Under the pieces are notes generated by a model, which saw nothing but the letters and a program-made list of their open reading frames with translations, was not told where the DNA came from and searched no databases. A stretch of 64,000 nucleotides of DNA, from assembly GCA_025463605.1 (NCBI GenBank), contig JAODAV010000031.1:1-64000 (forward strand), given 5' to 3'. The translations under genes and the position numbers were made by a program. Below, piece by piece: positions 7,876-16,912 of this stretch; position 1 is the stretch's first letter, and each line of letters starts with the position of its first letter. Source of the stretch: Rhodoglobus sp. (lineage in GTDB: Bacteria > Actinomycetota > Actinomycetes > Actinomycetales > Microbacteriaceae).

Positions 7876-9321
7876 GTGGCGGCAGAGTTGGTAATCGCGA
7901 TCGACGTCGGTTCGTCCGCCGTCCGCGCCGCCATCGTCGACCCGACCGGGCGGGTGCTCGCGTCGAAGCGGCAGTCGCGACCCGACTCGTTGTCGGGCGT
8001 CACCTTCGATGCCTCCCTTCTCTGGGAGCAGGTGCGGGATGCCGTGACGGCCCTTCCCGCCGACCTGCGCCGGTCGGCGGCCGGGCTGGCGATCGCGGCA
8101 CACATTGGCACCGTCTTCACGGACGTCGACTTCGAACCGGTCGCCGAGGGTCTCGGCTGGGCCGATTCGTCCGGCGTCGACCTTCTCGCGTCGCGGCTGG
8201 GGGAGTCGACAGGCACGGCCCTCGCCGCGATTGGCAGGGCAGCTCTGACTGGCGGGCCAGCAGCGGCCGCCCTCGCGCTGCGTGAACGGGACGCCCACGG
8301 TTTCGCCGGGGTACGCCGCATCCTCAGCCCGAAGGACTACCTGGTCGGCAGGCTCACCGGCGTCGCGGCCGCGGACCACACCGGCGCGGCATACTCGGGA
8401 CTCAGCGACGTGCGGCAACGCGACTGGTCCGGCTGGCTGCTCGAGTTGCTGGACATCGACCGTGCCCTGCTGCCGAACCAGGTCGCCTCGACGGCGATCG
8501 TCGGCGGACTGACGACCGCGATCGCCGAGTTCCTCGGATTGCCCGCCGGCCTGCCCGTGGTGGCAGGCGGACCGGACGGGAGCATGGGAGCCGCCTACGT
8601 GCTCGCCGGCCGGAGAGACGCCATCGCCGATGTCGCCGGCACGACCGACGTGCTCGTCCGTCCGATCGCGGCGCCGGATGCCGCTCCCGCCGAGGCGATG
8701 CTCAACCCCTACATCCTGGGTGACTGGGCTGCCGGGGGAGCGACCGGGATGACCGGTGGCGCACTCAACCGCTGGGCGGTGCTGCTCGGCGAAGCAGACG
8801 CCGCAGCCGCCCTCGACCGGTTCGGCGACGGTGTCGCCTCAATGGCTCCCGGCGCCGATGGACTCATCGTCCGACCCACGCTCTCGGGCAGCCGCTTCCC
8901 CCGGTGGAACCCCGCCGAGGTGGGACTCGTCGACGGCCAGCTCGACTCGCACGGCCCCGCGCACTTCCTCCGCGCCGTCGTCGAGGGTGCCTCCTACGTG
9001 GTGCGTGAGGGCATCGACCTGCTGGCGCCGGACACCGGCGTCGAGGTCGTACTGGCCGGCGGTGCCGCCCGTTCGCCGCTGCTGGCGCAGCTGCGCGCCG
9101 ATGTGCTCGGCAGGGCGGTGCACGTCTGCGCGGAGCCCGACGTCAGCCTCATGGGTGCCGCGCTGCTCGCGCTGCTCGGCAGCGGCATCCATTCCTCCGC
9201 GGAGGAGGCTGCAGCTGCGATGGACGCGCGCTGGACCGTGCTGGAGCCCGACCGGCGGGCCGCCTCCCGGTACGAGGACCTCTACGGGCGGTGGCGGGCG
9301 GCGACGACGCCCGCCACCTGA
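7876..9321 (+). CDS. FGGY-family carbohydrate kinase
   Basis: A 481-residue sugar kinase of the FGGY family (xylulokinase/gluconokinase-like). The N-terminal ATPase fold starts with VIAIDVGSSAVRAAIVD at residues 5-21; GGPDGSMGAAY and the AGGAARSPLLAQLRADVLGR motif of the C-terminal domain are present. GTG at 7876 follows the upstream stop by one base. It would phosphorylate a sugar or polyol from the ABC importer. The combination of a sugar kinase and CoA enzymes in one operon is unusual. It ends 6 bases from the convergent aldehyde dehydrogenase gene. Confidence 0.88.
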   Translation: MAAELVIAIDVGSSAVRAAIVDPTGRVLASKRQSRPDSLSGVTFDASLLWEQVRDAVTALPADLRRSAAGLAIAAHIGTVFTDVDFEPVAEGLGWADSSGVDLLASRLGESTGTALAAIGRAALTGGPAAAALALRERDAHGFAGVRRILSPKDYLVGRLTGVAAADHTGAAYSGLSDVRQRDWSGWLLELLDIDRALLPNQVASTAIVGGLTTAIAEFLGLPAGLPVVAGGPDGSMGAAYVLAGRRDAIADVAGTTDVLVRPIAAPDAAPAEAMLNPYILGDWAAGGATGMTGGALNRWAVLLGEADAAAALDRFGDGVASMAPGADGLIVRPTLSGSRFPRWNPAEVGLVDGQLDSHGPAHFLRAVVEGASYVVREGIDLLAPDTGVEVVLAGGAARSPLLAQLRADVLGRAVHVCAEPDVSLMGAALLALLGSGIHSSAEEAAAAMDARWTVLEPDRRAASRYEDLYGRWRAATTPAT

Positions 9322-9327
9322 TCCGCC

Positions 9328-10818
9328 TCAATCGACCATCGGGTCGGCGATCGCGATGTACTGCGTCGAGAGGTACTCGTTGATTCCCTCGGCTCCGCCC
9401 TCGCGACCGAACCCGGACTGCTTGATGCCACCGAAGGGAGCCGCGGCACTGGAGATGAGGCCGGTGTTCAGCCCGAGCATCCCGGACTGGATGTGATGCG
9501 CGACGCGCAGCGAGCGGTTGAGATCTTTCGTGAAGAGATAGGCGGCAAGGCCGTACTCGGTCGCGTTGGCCGCCGTGATCGCCTCGGCCTCCGTCGAGAA
9601 CGTTGTGATCGTAGCGACAGGACCGAAGATCTCCTCGGAGAGGATGCTGCTGCCGAGCGGCACATTCATCAGCACGGTCGGTTCGAAGAAGTGGCCTGCC
9701 CCGGCGCGCTGGCTGCCGCCGGCCATGACGACGGCTCCGTCTTCGACGGCTCCGCGGACGAGTTCCCCGACCTTGGCGACGCTCTTCGCGTCGATGAGGG
9801 GGCCGATGTCGGTGCGGGCATCGGTTCCATGCCCGAGGGTGAGGGCGGACATCCGCTCCGCGAGTCGGGACGCGAACTCGGCACCGATGCTCTCATGCAC
9901 GATGAACCGGTTCGCAGCGGTGCACGCCTCACCCATGTTGCGCAGCTTGGCCTGCATCGCGCCGGTGACGGCGGCGTCGAGATCGGCATCCTCGAAGACG
10001 ATGAATGGCGCATTGCCGCCGAGCTCCATCGATGTGCGGAGCACCATGTCCGCACTGTCCTTGATCAATTGCCTGCCAACCGAGGTGGAGCCTGTGAACG
10101 AGACCTTGCGCAGTCGCGGGTCACGGAGGAGGGGGCCGGTCACGGCGCCGGCGCTCGAGGTGGCGACGACGTTGAGCACGCCATCGGGCAGGCCCGCCTC
10201 GACGAGCACGCTTGCCAGCAACATCGAGGTGAGCGGGGTGAGGTTCGCGGGCTTCAACACCATCGTGCAGCCGGCGGCGATGGCGGGTGCGATCTTGCGT
10301 GTCGCCATGGCGAGTGGGAAGTTCCAGGGCGTGATGAGCAGACACGGCCCGACCGGCTTGTGCGTCACTAGGTGCCGACTCCTGCCATCGGGCGAGATCG
10401 AGTAGCGACCGGAGATCCGCACGGCCTCTTCGGAGAACCAGCGGAGAAACTCCGCCCCGTAGGCGACCTCGCCACGGGCTTCGGCGAGCGGCTTGCCCAT
10501 CTCGAGCGTCATCAGCAGGGCGAAATCCTCCGTCCGTTCGGTGACGATCTCGAAGGCCCGGCGCAGGATCTCCCCGCGCTCCCGAGGTGCGGTCGCGGCC
10601 CAATCGGCTTGGGCGGCGACGGCCGCGTCGAGCGCGGCGAGGCCATCGGTGGCAGACGCATCGGCGACGGCCAGGAGGGGCTGGCCGGTGGCGGGGTCCT
10701 CCACCGTGAAGGTGCGTCCGTCCTGGGCTGGCCGCCAGCGCCCGCCGATGAGAAGCTCGTGGGGAACCGTGCGCAGGAACGCAGGGGCGTCGGCGAGGAC
10801 TGTATTCACGATCTCCAT
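9328..10818 (-). CDS. NAD(P)-dependent aldehyde dehydrogenase, succinate-semialdehyde-like
   Basis: A 496-residue aldehyde dehydrogenase resembling GabD and 2-oxoglutarate-semialdehyde enzymes. It shows PWNFPLAM, the cofactor-binding Lys189 in LKPANLTP, FTGSTSVGRQL, the general base Glu265 in MELGGN and catalytic Cys299 in GEACTAANRF. It is divergent from the GntR gene and shares an intergenic region holding two candidate GntR sites, so it probably belongs to the same regulon. It would oxidise a semialdehyde produced by the pathway. The exact substrate cannot be read from sequence. Confidence 0.9.
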   Translation of the reverse strand: MEIVNTVLADAPAFLRTVPHELLIGGRWRPAQDGRTFTVEDPATGQPLLAVADASATDGLAALDAAVAAQADWAATAPRERGEILRRAFEIVTERTEDFALLMTLEMGKPLAEARGEVAYGAEFLRWFSEEAVRISGRYSISPDGRSRHLVTHKPVGPCLLITPWNFPLAMATRKIAPAIAAGCTMVLKPANLTPLTSMLLASVLVEAGLPDGVLNVVATSSAGAVTGPLLRDPRLRKVSFTGSTSVGRQLIKDSADMVLRTSMELGGNAPFIVFEDADLDAAVTGAMQAKLRNMGEACTAANRFIVHESIGAEFASRLAERMSALTLGHGTDARTDIGPLIDAKSVAKVGELVRGAVEDGAVVMAGGSQRAGAGHFFEPTVLMNVPLGSSILSEEIFGPVATITTFSTEAEAITAANATEYGLAAYLFTKDLNRSLRVAHHIQSGMLGLNTGLISSAAAPFGGIKQSGFGREGGAEGINEYLSTQYIAIADPMVD

Positions 10819-10823
10819 CCGGT

Positions 10824-10842
10824 TGTCAGCTAGACATCTAGA
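10824..10842 (-). promoter_or_regulatory. candidate GntR operator, copy 3
   Basis: The core CTAGACATCTAGA (10830-10842) overlaps the dyad TGTCAGCTAGACA (10824-10836), 6 bases upstream of the aldehyde dehydrogenase start. Its position would allow repression of the minus-strand gene. A separate 13-bp dyad, GATTAC-C-GTAATC, lies at 10855-10867. Confidence 0.5.
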
Positions 10843-10882
10843 TGACTACTATGAGATTACCGTAATCGACACGCCTACGGGG

Positions 10883-10920
10883 TAAAATAGGCCTAGAAGT
10901 CTATGCGGACTGGTCTACCA
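10883..10920 (+). promoter_or_regulatory. gntR promoter -10 with candidate operator, copy 4
   Basis: TAAAAT at 10883-10888 is a good -10 for the gntR gene. It is followed at once by the 13-bp motif in reverse orientation (CCTAGAAGTCTAT, 10892-10904) and by TGGTCTACCA at 10911-10920, the TGGTNNACCA pattern typical of GntR-family sites. This layout suggests autorepression. Confidence 0.5.
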
Positions 10921-10981
10921 TTTGCTCAGCCCGTCGGCGCTCCATGACCGCGGTCGAAGAGCGAGCGAAGGAGTGCATCGG

Positions 10982-11695
10982 GTGAACGCCGGGCCCATTT
11001 ACCAGGTGATCAATCGGGACATCGCCGACCAGATCTCTTCTGGCTCCCTGCAGTCCGGCGACCGCCTCGACAGCGAACTCAGGCTCGCCGAGCGATACGG
11101 CGTCAGTCGGATGACCGTGCGCCAGGCCCTGGGCGAGCTCGAGAGCGACGGGCTCGTCGTGAGGCGCCACGGCTCCGGTACCTATGTCAGCGAACCTCGT
11201 TCGCTCCAGCGCCGCGTCAACCACCTCGGTTCGTTCCACGAGGAGATGGGCCTGGACTCAAAGGCCGTCAAGACGCGACTGATCACTCAGGAGGTGGCGG
11301 TGCCGCCCGATGCGGTGGCGACCGACCTCCGGCTCGCTGCGGGGCAGACCGCCACGCATCTCGTGCGCCTGCGCATGCTCGGCAAGCAACCCATCGCCGT
11401 GCAGGAGTCCTGGATTCCCTACCTGCTCGTTCCCGGGCTCGCCCGCGACGGGCTCACCGAGGGCTCGCTCTACAAGACGCTGCGGGAACGCGCGGGTGTC
11501 GAGATCCGCTGGGCCGAACAGGCGGTCACGGCCGCTCTCGCGGTCGGCGACATCGCCGAACTGCTGAGGCTGTCCGAGGGCAGCCCGGTGATCAGCATCC
11601 GACGTGTGTCCTTCTCGGCGAGCAACGAGCCCATCGAAGTGGCCCAGAGCCACACTGTGCCCAGCCTGCCGCTCATCGTGCGACTCGACCGGTAG
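10982..11695 (+). CDS. GntR family transcriptional regulator, HutC/UTRA subfamily
   Basis: A 237-residue regulator with a winged helix-turn-helix at residues about 5-70 (DIADQISSGSL, RLAERYGVSRMTVRQALGELESDGLV) and a UTRA effector-binding domain at about 90-235 ending in the VAQSHTVPSLPLIVRLDR motif. GTG at 10982 is chosen because AAGGAG at 10967-10972 is well spaced; the upstream TTG at 10922 would add 20 unlike residues. It sits in the middle of the catabolic locus and is the best candidate to bind the repeated 13-bp motif; its effector is probably a pathway intermediate. Confidence 0.9.
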   Translation: MNAGPIYQVINRDIADQISSGSLQSGDRLDSELRLAERYGVSRMTVRQALGELESDGLVVRRHGSGTYVSEPRSLQRRVNHLGSFHEEMGLDSKAVKTRLITQEVAVPPDAVATDLRLAAGQTATHLVRLRMLGKQPIAVQESWIPYLLVPGLARDGLTEGSLYKTLRERAGVEIRWAEQAVTAALAVGDIAELLRLSEGSPVISIRRVSFSASNEPIEVAQSHTVPSLPLIVRLDR

Positions 11696-11700
11696 GCGCC

Positions 11701-12432
11701 TCAGTCGACGAGGGTGAGTCCCCCGTCGACCAGCAAAATCTCGCCGGTGACGTACGACGCCCCGAGCAGCAGCGCCACGGCATCCGCGACATCCATGGGT
11801 GTGGCGACGCGACGCAGGGGGGCGATGCGGGCGACCTCCTCGCGGCGCTCGCCGTAGCCGGCCGTCCATTGCGTGTCGACGAAGCCGGGAGCGACGGCGT
11901 TGACTCTGATGCCACGCGGACCGAGAGCCCGCGCGAGGGTGCGGGTGAGCTGGTTGAGCGCGGCCTTGGACACGGAATAGGGCAGCGAGCTGCCTGCCAC
12001 GCGGATTCCGGCTGACGACGAGACGCTGATGACCACGCCGTCCCCGGACGCCTCGAGCAGCGCCGCGCTCGCTTTCACCACGTTCCACGCGCCGATGACG
12101 TTGACGTCGAGGATCCGGTGCCAGTCGTCGACCGAGATGCCGTCGAGGTCGGCGTGGTCCACGAACTTCGTGTATCCCGCGCTGTTGACCACGATGTCGA
12201 GGCGGCCGTAGCGCTCCTCGATCTCGGCGATCATGCGGATCACGTCGGCCTCGTCGGCGACGTCGCCCGCGATGTGCAGCGGACTCGTCCCGTCCGCGAG
12301 CACCAGCGGCGTCTCCGGCGCGTTGCGCGAGTTCACGACCACCGTGATGCCGTCCGCAGCCAGTCGTTCGGCGATGCCACGACCGATGCCGGAACTGGCT
12401 CCCGTGATCAATGCGACGCGTGTGCCGGTCAT
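11701..12432 (-). CDS. SDR family oxidoreductase
   Basis: A 243-residue classical short-chain dehydrogenase/reductase. It has TGASSGIGRGIAERL for the dinucleotide, NSAG, and the catalytic Ser and YSVSK. The ATG at 12432 overlaps the stop of the MaoC gene as ATGA and is preceded by GGAGAG. It is the last gene of an eight-gene minus-strand operon and ends 5 bases from the convergent gntR gene. It probably acts as a 3-hydroxyacyl-CoA or polyol dehydrogenase; no substrate can be assigned. Confidence 0.88.
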   Translation of the reverse strand: MTGTRVALITGASSGIGRGIAERLAADGITVVVNSRNAPETPLVLADGTSPLHIAGDVADEADVIRMIAEIEERYGRLDIVVNSAGYTKFVDHADLDGISVDDWHRILDVNVIGAWNVVKASAALLEASGDGVVISVSSSAGIRVAGSSLPYSVSKAALNQLTRTLARALGPRGIRVNAVAPGFVDTQWTAGYGERREEVARIAPLRRVATPMDVADAVALLLGASYVTGEILLVDGGLTLVD

Positions 12433-12908
12433 GAGGTCTCTCCTTCGATCGGGCGATACAGCGTGACGGTCTCCGCGATGCAGCTGGGGCGATCGGCCAC
12501 GTCGGCCGTGATGGTCATGCTCGCCCACATCATCACGCCGTTCTCCTTCGGCTGGACGTTGAGGATGGTGACGGTTGCGCGTAGGGAGGAACCCGCCGGC
12601 ACCGGCGCGGCGAATCTCACGCGGTCGAGGCCGTAGTTGATGGCCATCTCGGTGCCACTGACGACGACCAGCTCATCCATGAAGTGGGACAGCAGGGAGA
12701 GCGTCAGGAAGCCGTGCGCGATCGTGCCGCCGAACGCCGAGTCCTTCGCGCGGTCCGGGTCCACGTGGATCCACTGTCGGTCCTCGGTGGCCTCGGCGAA
12801 CGCGTCGATCCTAGCCTGGCTGACCAGCACGGGTTCGCTGGGCCCGACCGTCTCCCCGATGCGAGATGCAAGGGTCGCGAGCGGCCACGGCTCAGCGAAT
12901 GTAGCCAT
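12429..12908 (-). CDS. MaoC-like (R)-specific enoyl-CoA hydratase
   Basis: A 159-residue single hotdog-domain hydratase. The hydratase-2 motif is intact: FAEATEDRQWIHVDPDRA supplies the Asp/His pair, followed by FGGTIAHGFLTLSLL. The ATG at 12908 lies 17 bases inside the 3' end of the upstream SDR gene and its stop overlaps the next SDR start. It would hydrate a trans-2-enoyl-CoA to the (R)-3-hydroxyacyl-CoA, with the neighbouring SDRs as dehydrogenases. This is a strong sign that part of the pathway runs on CoA esters. Confidence 0.88.
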   Translation of the reverse strand: MATFAEPWPLATLASRIGETVGPSEPVLVSQARIDAFAEATEDRQWIHVDPDRAKDSAFGGTIAHGFLTLSLLSHFMDELVVVSGTEMAINYGLDRVRFAAPVPAGSSLRATVTILNVQPKENGVMMWASMTITADVADRPSCIAETVTLYRPIEGETS

Positions 12909-13683
12909 TCGCGAGCCACCCCCCGTCGATGGACAGCGTCGCGCCGGTGACGAAGGCCGAGAGCGGGCTGAGCAGGAACAGGACGGCCCCGACGACATCG
13001 TCCGGCTGGCCGAAACGGCGCAGCGGGGTGCGTCCCTCAATGAGTTCCCGGGAGATGACCCCGCGGTCCAGGAGGTCGCGGGTGAGGTCCGTCTCGATGT
13101 AGCCAGGAGCGATGGCGTTCACGCGGATGCCAAGCGGTCCCCACTCCACGGCGAGGGCGCGCGTCATCCCGAGCACCGCCGTCTTGGAGGCGACGTATGC
13201 CGCCCGCTCGGGCTGGCCGATGAACGACGAGAGCGAGGCGGTGTTGACGATCGCACCGCCCTCGGTCATCAGCGCTGCAGCCGCCTGCGAGCAGGCGAAC
13301 AGGCCGGCGACGTTGACCGCGAGGATGCGCTGGAGGTCCGCGATGTCGTAACCGATGCTCGGGCCGACCTTCGTGATGCCCGCATTGTTGACGAGCCCGT
13401 CGATCCGACCGTACGCGGACTGGATGTCGGCGAACACCCGCTTCACGTCATCGGGGTCGGCGATGTCGCCGGCGAAGGTGTGAATGTCCGAGCCCGCCTC
13501 GGTCGCGGCCTTCTCGATCCCTCCGAGCCGGTCGGCGTCACGGGCGATGATGGCGACGCGTCCGCCGGCTGCGACGATGCCGTGCACCATCGAGATGCCC
13601 ATCCCGCGGCTGCCGCCGGTGACGACGATCACCTTGCCGCTGAGGTCGATGTTCGTGGATCCGGGAACCCAGGGCTGCGTCAT
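12892..13683 (-). CDS. SDR family oxidoreductase (3-oxoacyl reductase-like)
   Basis: A 263-residue classical SDR. It shows VVTGGSRGMGISMV, NNAGITKVG, SLSSFIGQPERAAYVASK with the catalytic Ser/Tyr/Lys, and the end motif VTGATLSIDGGWLANGYIR. The ATG at 13683 overlaps the stop of the CoA-transferase-like gene (ATGA). It resembles FabG-type 3-oxoacyl reductases and 2-deoxy-gluconate dehydrogenases. The genomic setting favours a CoA-ester substrate (inference). Confidence 0.88.
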   Translation of the reverse strand: MTQPWVPGSTNIDLSGKVIVVTGGSRGMGISMVHGIVAAGGRVAIIARDADRLGGIEKAATEAGSDIHTFAGDIADPDDVKRVFADIQSAYGRIDGLVNNAGITKVGPSIGYDIADLQRILAVNVAGLFACSQAAAALMTEGGAIVNTASLSSFIGQPERAAYVASKTAVLGMTRALAVEWGPLGIRVNAIAPGYIETDLTRDLLDRGVISRELIEGRTPLRRFGQPDDVVGAVLFLLSPLSAFVTGATLSIDGGWLANGYIR

Positions 13684-14390
13684 GGCGTTTCTCCTTGCTG
13701 TGAGGTCGATCGATAGATGAGTCGGGCGATGCCGACGGTGTCGAGGTACGCCCAGTGATCGGGCGCGGCACTCACGACCGGAGCATCGGGATCGGCGGGG
13801 TAGTGGCCGGGGTAGGCGAGCGGATGCGAGCCGTAGGGTGCATGGACGATCGAACTCACCGCGGGCGGTGCGACGATCCGGTCGCGAGGGGACTCGGCGA
13901 TCGTGAGGGAGCTCACGAGACGCTCGACCGATGTGATCACGGTGACACCCGCAGCGACGAGATCGCTGTCGTTGCGCCAGGTGCCCGGGTCGTCCGAGAG
14001 CAGGACGTTGCCCTCCTCGTCCGCCGCGTCGGCGTGGATGAGGACGACGTCGGGTCGCACCGAGGCGATCACGTCGTACACCTCGCCGGAGACGGGCGAT
14101 ACCACGCTCGCCGAGCTCGTGCCGCTCGACGGTCCGGGAAGGAAGTCCACTCCCAGGGCCGCCGCCTGGAATGCCTGCGGTGGCACGACGGAGAGCGGAC
14201 CGCACCCGATGAGCGCGGATTCCGGTCCGTTCGCCCACCCGACCAGGCGGATGTCGGTGCGACCCTGCCGCGCGAGCTCGCGGGCGAGCGCCATGGGTCG
14301 CCGGACGTCCCCTGCGCCGGCGACGCCCACGAGGGCACCGTGCGGGATCGTCGCGATAGCCTCGGCGATCGTCTGGATGAGCGCGCTCAC
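13680..14390 (-). CDS. short CoA-transferase alpha-subunit-like protein
   Basis: A 236-residue protein of the class I CoA-transferase fold, alpha-type: IPHGALVGVAGAGDVRRPMALARELARQG corresponds to the start of GctA/IpdA-like subunits. It is about 75 residues shorter than the alpha subunit encoded at 15187-16122 and forms the third member of an alpha-beta-alpha gene trio. The GTG start at 14390 overlaps the beta-subunit stop (GTGA). It lacks the catalytic Glu, as expected for an alpha chain. It could be an alternative partner for the same beta chain or a regulatory paralogue. Confidence 0.75.
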   Translation of the reverse strand: MSALIQTIAEAIATIPHGALVGVAGAGDVRRPMALARELARQGRTDIRLVGWANGPESALIGCGPLSVVPPQAFQAAALGVDFLPGPSSGTSSASVVSPVSGEVYDVIASVRPDVVLIHADAADEEGNVLLSDDPGTWRNDSDLVAAGVTVITSVERLVSSLTIAESPRDRIVAPPAVSSIVHAPYGSHPLAYPGHYPADPDAPVVSAAPDHWAYLDTVGIARLIYRSTSQQGETP

Positions 14391-15190
14391 TGGGAACCCC
14401 CGATTGCGGTCGTCGGTGAATCCTTCAGGTACACGCCGCGCGGATCGATCACGGTGCGCAACAGGTGCAACTCCTGCTCGCTCGGCGGCGGGGTGGTGGG
14501 GAGGTCGTCCGGGCGGTCGATGTCGAAGCCGGTCGCGGCCTCCACATCCGACCAGGTGATCCCGGCATGGAGCGACTTCGCGTTCATGTGCTTCGTCGTC
14601 TCGTCGAAGCCGAACACCCCGAGGTCCGTCACCACGCCGATCGGCCCGCGGCCGCGCAGTCCTGCCGCCTCGCGGGCGCCCGGGCCGGTGAGGTACCCGG
14701 GCGTGGTCAGATGGTCGACCCGCTCGACGAAGGTCCGCCTGGTGTGCCGCACGACGATCAGGAACTCCTTGGCCGCGCTCGCGATGTCGTTCGCGCCGCC
14801 GCTGCCGCCGAGCCGGGTAGCGGGGCGGGAGTAGCCGTCCCCACCGACCGCGGTCGAGTTGATGTTGCCGAACCGGTCGACCTGCGCCCCGCCGAGCACG
14901 CCGAAGTCGACGTTGCCCCCGTGCAGCAGCAGGAGGCCGTCGAGCATGCCGGAGACGCGCCGGGCGGTGGACTGCAGGCGCGGGTCGCCGACGGCCCGCG
15001 CGATGGTGCGGGGCTCGGCGGCGAGCACGCCGGATTCGAACATGAGGGTCATGTTCGGCGCATGGGTCGCCTTCGCGAGATACGCCGCGACCATGGGCAG
15101 GCCCGTGCCGATGAACGCCTTCCAGCCGTCCTGGATGAAGCGTCCGGTGGCGACGGTCATCATCTCGTCGCGCGTGAATTCGCCGTTCAC
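14387..15190 (-). CDS. class I CoA-transferase beta subunit (GctB/IpdB-like)
   Basis: A 267-residue beta-type subunit related to glutaconate CoA-transferase and to IpdB hydrolases. Glu52 in LMFESG sits where the catalytic glutamate that carries CoA lies in GctB, and the GGAQVDRFGNINST motif follows. GTG at 15190 overlaps the upstream stop (GTGA). It probably forms the active enzyme with the alpha subunit encoded immediately upstream. Whether it transfers CoA or opens a ring, as IpdAB does, cannot be told from sequence alone. Confidence 0.82.
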   Translation of the reverse strand: MNGEFTRDEMMTVATGRFIQDGWKAFIGTGLPMVAAYLAKATHAPNMTLMFESGVLAAEPRTIARAVGDPRLQSTARRVSGMLDGLLLLHGGNVDFGVLGGAQVDRFGNINSTAVGGDGYSRPATRLGGSGGANDIASAAKEFLIVVRHTRRTFVERVDHLTTPGYLTGPGAREAAGLRGRGPIGVVTDLGVFGFDETTKHMNAKSLHAGITWSDVEAATGFDIDRPDDLPTTPPPSEQELHLLRTVIDPRGVYLKDSPTTAIGGSQ

Positions 15191-16122
15191 CACTCGCCCC
15201 GTCCTCGTGCCAGCATGTGGACCGGGTCCACGACCGCTTCCAGGAGGCGCTGGCTGCCGATGCGGTCGAGGTACTCGGCATGATCGGCGAGCCCGAAGAC
15301 CCACTCGGCGAGATACGCGTCGACCGCCTCCACCGAGCGGGACGCGTCGTAGTAATCGCCCATGAGCTCCATGTCCTCGTCGTAGAGGCCGTACATGCCG
15401 CCCGGGTAGGCACCGTAGGGGGCGTGCACCACCTGGTCCACGAGGATGCCGGGCACGGTCACGAGCTCGTTGTTCCGCACGATCACCTCGGGCTCGACGA
15501 TCCGCTCCGCCGTGACGATCACGCGCTTGGCCGCGCGGACCTGCGCGTCCACCACCGAGATCTGGCCGTGGATGATGCCGTTGCCCTGATTGTCCGCCTC
15601 GCTCACATGAACGACGGCGACGTCGGGGGAGAGGGGTGACAGCACGCCGACCTGCTCGTTCGAGAACGGGCTGGCGATCCGGCGGAACTTGGGGGCCGGC
15701 CCGGTCTGGATGTGCTCCAGGTCGCTGCCCGCCATGGTTCGGATCGGCATGAACGGCATGTCCCAGCCCGCGGCGAGCAGTCGGAGGGACAGGCCGAGGT
15801 GGCTGTGGTCGTCCGTGGTGATCTGGCCGTTCTCCACCGCGCGGCAGATGGCACGCACGCGCCCCAGGCCCTCGAACATCAGGTTGGACAGGTTGATGTG
15901 GTTCACTCGGCCCGCCGCAGTCAGCAGTTCCGCCGGCCAGCACTCCGCGATCGCGTGGAGCGTGAATCCGCCCTTCCCCTGCCGGAGCAGTTCACGGACG
16001 AACGAGAGCGGATGGCCGAAGTGGCCGAACCCGCCGAACGAGAGCGAAGCGCCCTCGGGAACGGTCGCCGCGGCATCCGCCATGCTCACGATCTTGCTCG
16101 TGCCCGTCGAGTACCGGCTCAT
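15187..16122 (-). CDS. class I CoA-transferase alpha subunit (GctA/IpdA-like)
   Basis: A 311-residue alpha subunit: PEGASLSFGGFGHFGHPLSFVRELLRQG is the family start, and EADNQGN and VDQVVHAPYGAYPG match GctA-type chains. The ATG at 16122 overlaps the stop of the upstream SDR (ATGA), and its own stop overlaps the beta-subunit start. Full length for the family. It would heterodimerise with the product of 14387-15190 to move CoA onto a pathway acid. Confidence 0.84.
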   Translation of the reverse strand: MSRYSTGTSKIVSMADAAATVPEGASLSFGGFGHFGHPLSFVRELLRQGKGGFTLHAIAECWPAELLTAAGRVNHINLSNLMFEGLGRVRAICRAVENGQITTDDHSHLGLSLRLLAAGWDMPFMPIRTMAGSDLEHIQTGPAPKFRRIASPFSNEQVGVLSPLSPDVAVVHVSEADNQGNGIIHGQISVVDAQVRAAKRVIVTAERIVEPEVIVRNNELVTVPGILVDQVVHAPYGAYPGGMYGLYDEDMELMGDYYDASRSVEAVDAYLAEWVFGLADHAEYLDRIGSQRLLEAVVDPVHMLARGRGEW

Positions 16123-16889
16123 TGCGCCGTCAGCCCACCGTCGATCGCGAGGTCGACGCCGGTCACGAACGACGCCTCGTCGGACAAGAGGTACCGCACC
16201 GCGTACGCGATGTCGATCGGCTGGCCGAGCCGCCCCATCGGCACCTGCGCGGTCAGTCGCGCTTCGAGTGCGGCGGTCGCAGTCGGGTCCGCCTTGGGTC
16301 CGACGACCATGGCCATGCGCGCCTGCATCGGTCCCGGGTGCACCGAGTTGGCCCGGATGCCGCGAGCCGCGTACTCCGTGGCGACCGACTTGGTCAGCAA
16401 TCGCACACCGCCCTTGGTCGCCTGGTACGCGGTGCCGCCTCCACGGCCGACCAGCCCGTCGACGGAGCCGATGTTCACGATCGACCCCTTGCCTGCCTCG
16501 AGCATCGCGGGGATGACGGCGCGAACGCCGTACCACGCGCCCGTCAGGTTGATGTGCAGCGTCCGCTCCCAGACCTCATCCTCGGTCTCCACGGCGCCCG
16601 CGCGGCTCAGGATCGCGGCGTAGTTGACGAGCCCGTCCAGGCCGCCGAACTCGCGCTTCGCGGTCGCCACGAGCGTCTCCCAGGACTCCTTCGATCCGAC
16701 GTCGGCGGCAAGACCGATCGCCACGCCACCAGCGGTGGTGACCTCGTCGGCGGTCGCCGCGGCAGCGTCGGCGGACGCATCGGCGACGATCACCTTGGCG
16801 CCGTGCTGGGCGAACAGTACCGCGCCGACTCGACCCTGCGCCCCGCCACCGCCCGCGACGATGATTCTCTTGCCTTCCAAGCTGTTCAT
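16119..16889 (-). CDS. SDR family oxidoreductase with altered glycine motif
   Basis: A 256-residue SDR. The cofactor loop reads AGGGGAQGRVG instead of the usual TGGxxGIG pattern, while the later motifs are standard (NYAAILSRAG, NIGSVDGLVGRGGGTAYQATK with catalytic Tyr and Lys, VTGVDLAIDGGL). The ATG at 16889 lies 23 bases downstream of the Gfo/Idh stop with GGAAGG as ribosome site. It is the second gene of the eight-gene operon and is probably a hydroxyl dehydrogenase on the pathway. Confidence 0.86.
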   Translation of the reverse strand: MNSLEGKRIIVAGGGGAQGRVGAVLFAQHGAKVIVADASADAAAATADEVTTAGGVAIGLAADVGSKESWETLVATAKREFGGLDGLVNYAAILSRAGAVETEDEVWERTLHINLTGAWYGVRAVIPAMLEAGKGSIVNIGSVDGLVGRGGGTAYQATKGGVRLLTKSVATEYAARGIRANSVHPGPMQARMAMVVGPKADPTATAALEARLTAQVPMGRLGQPIDIAYAVRYLLSDEASFVTGVDLAIDGGLTAQ

Positions 16890-16912
16890 GATTCCTTCCG
16901 GAGGTTGGTGGA

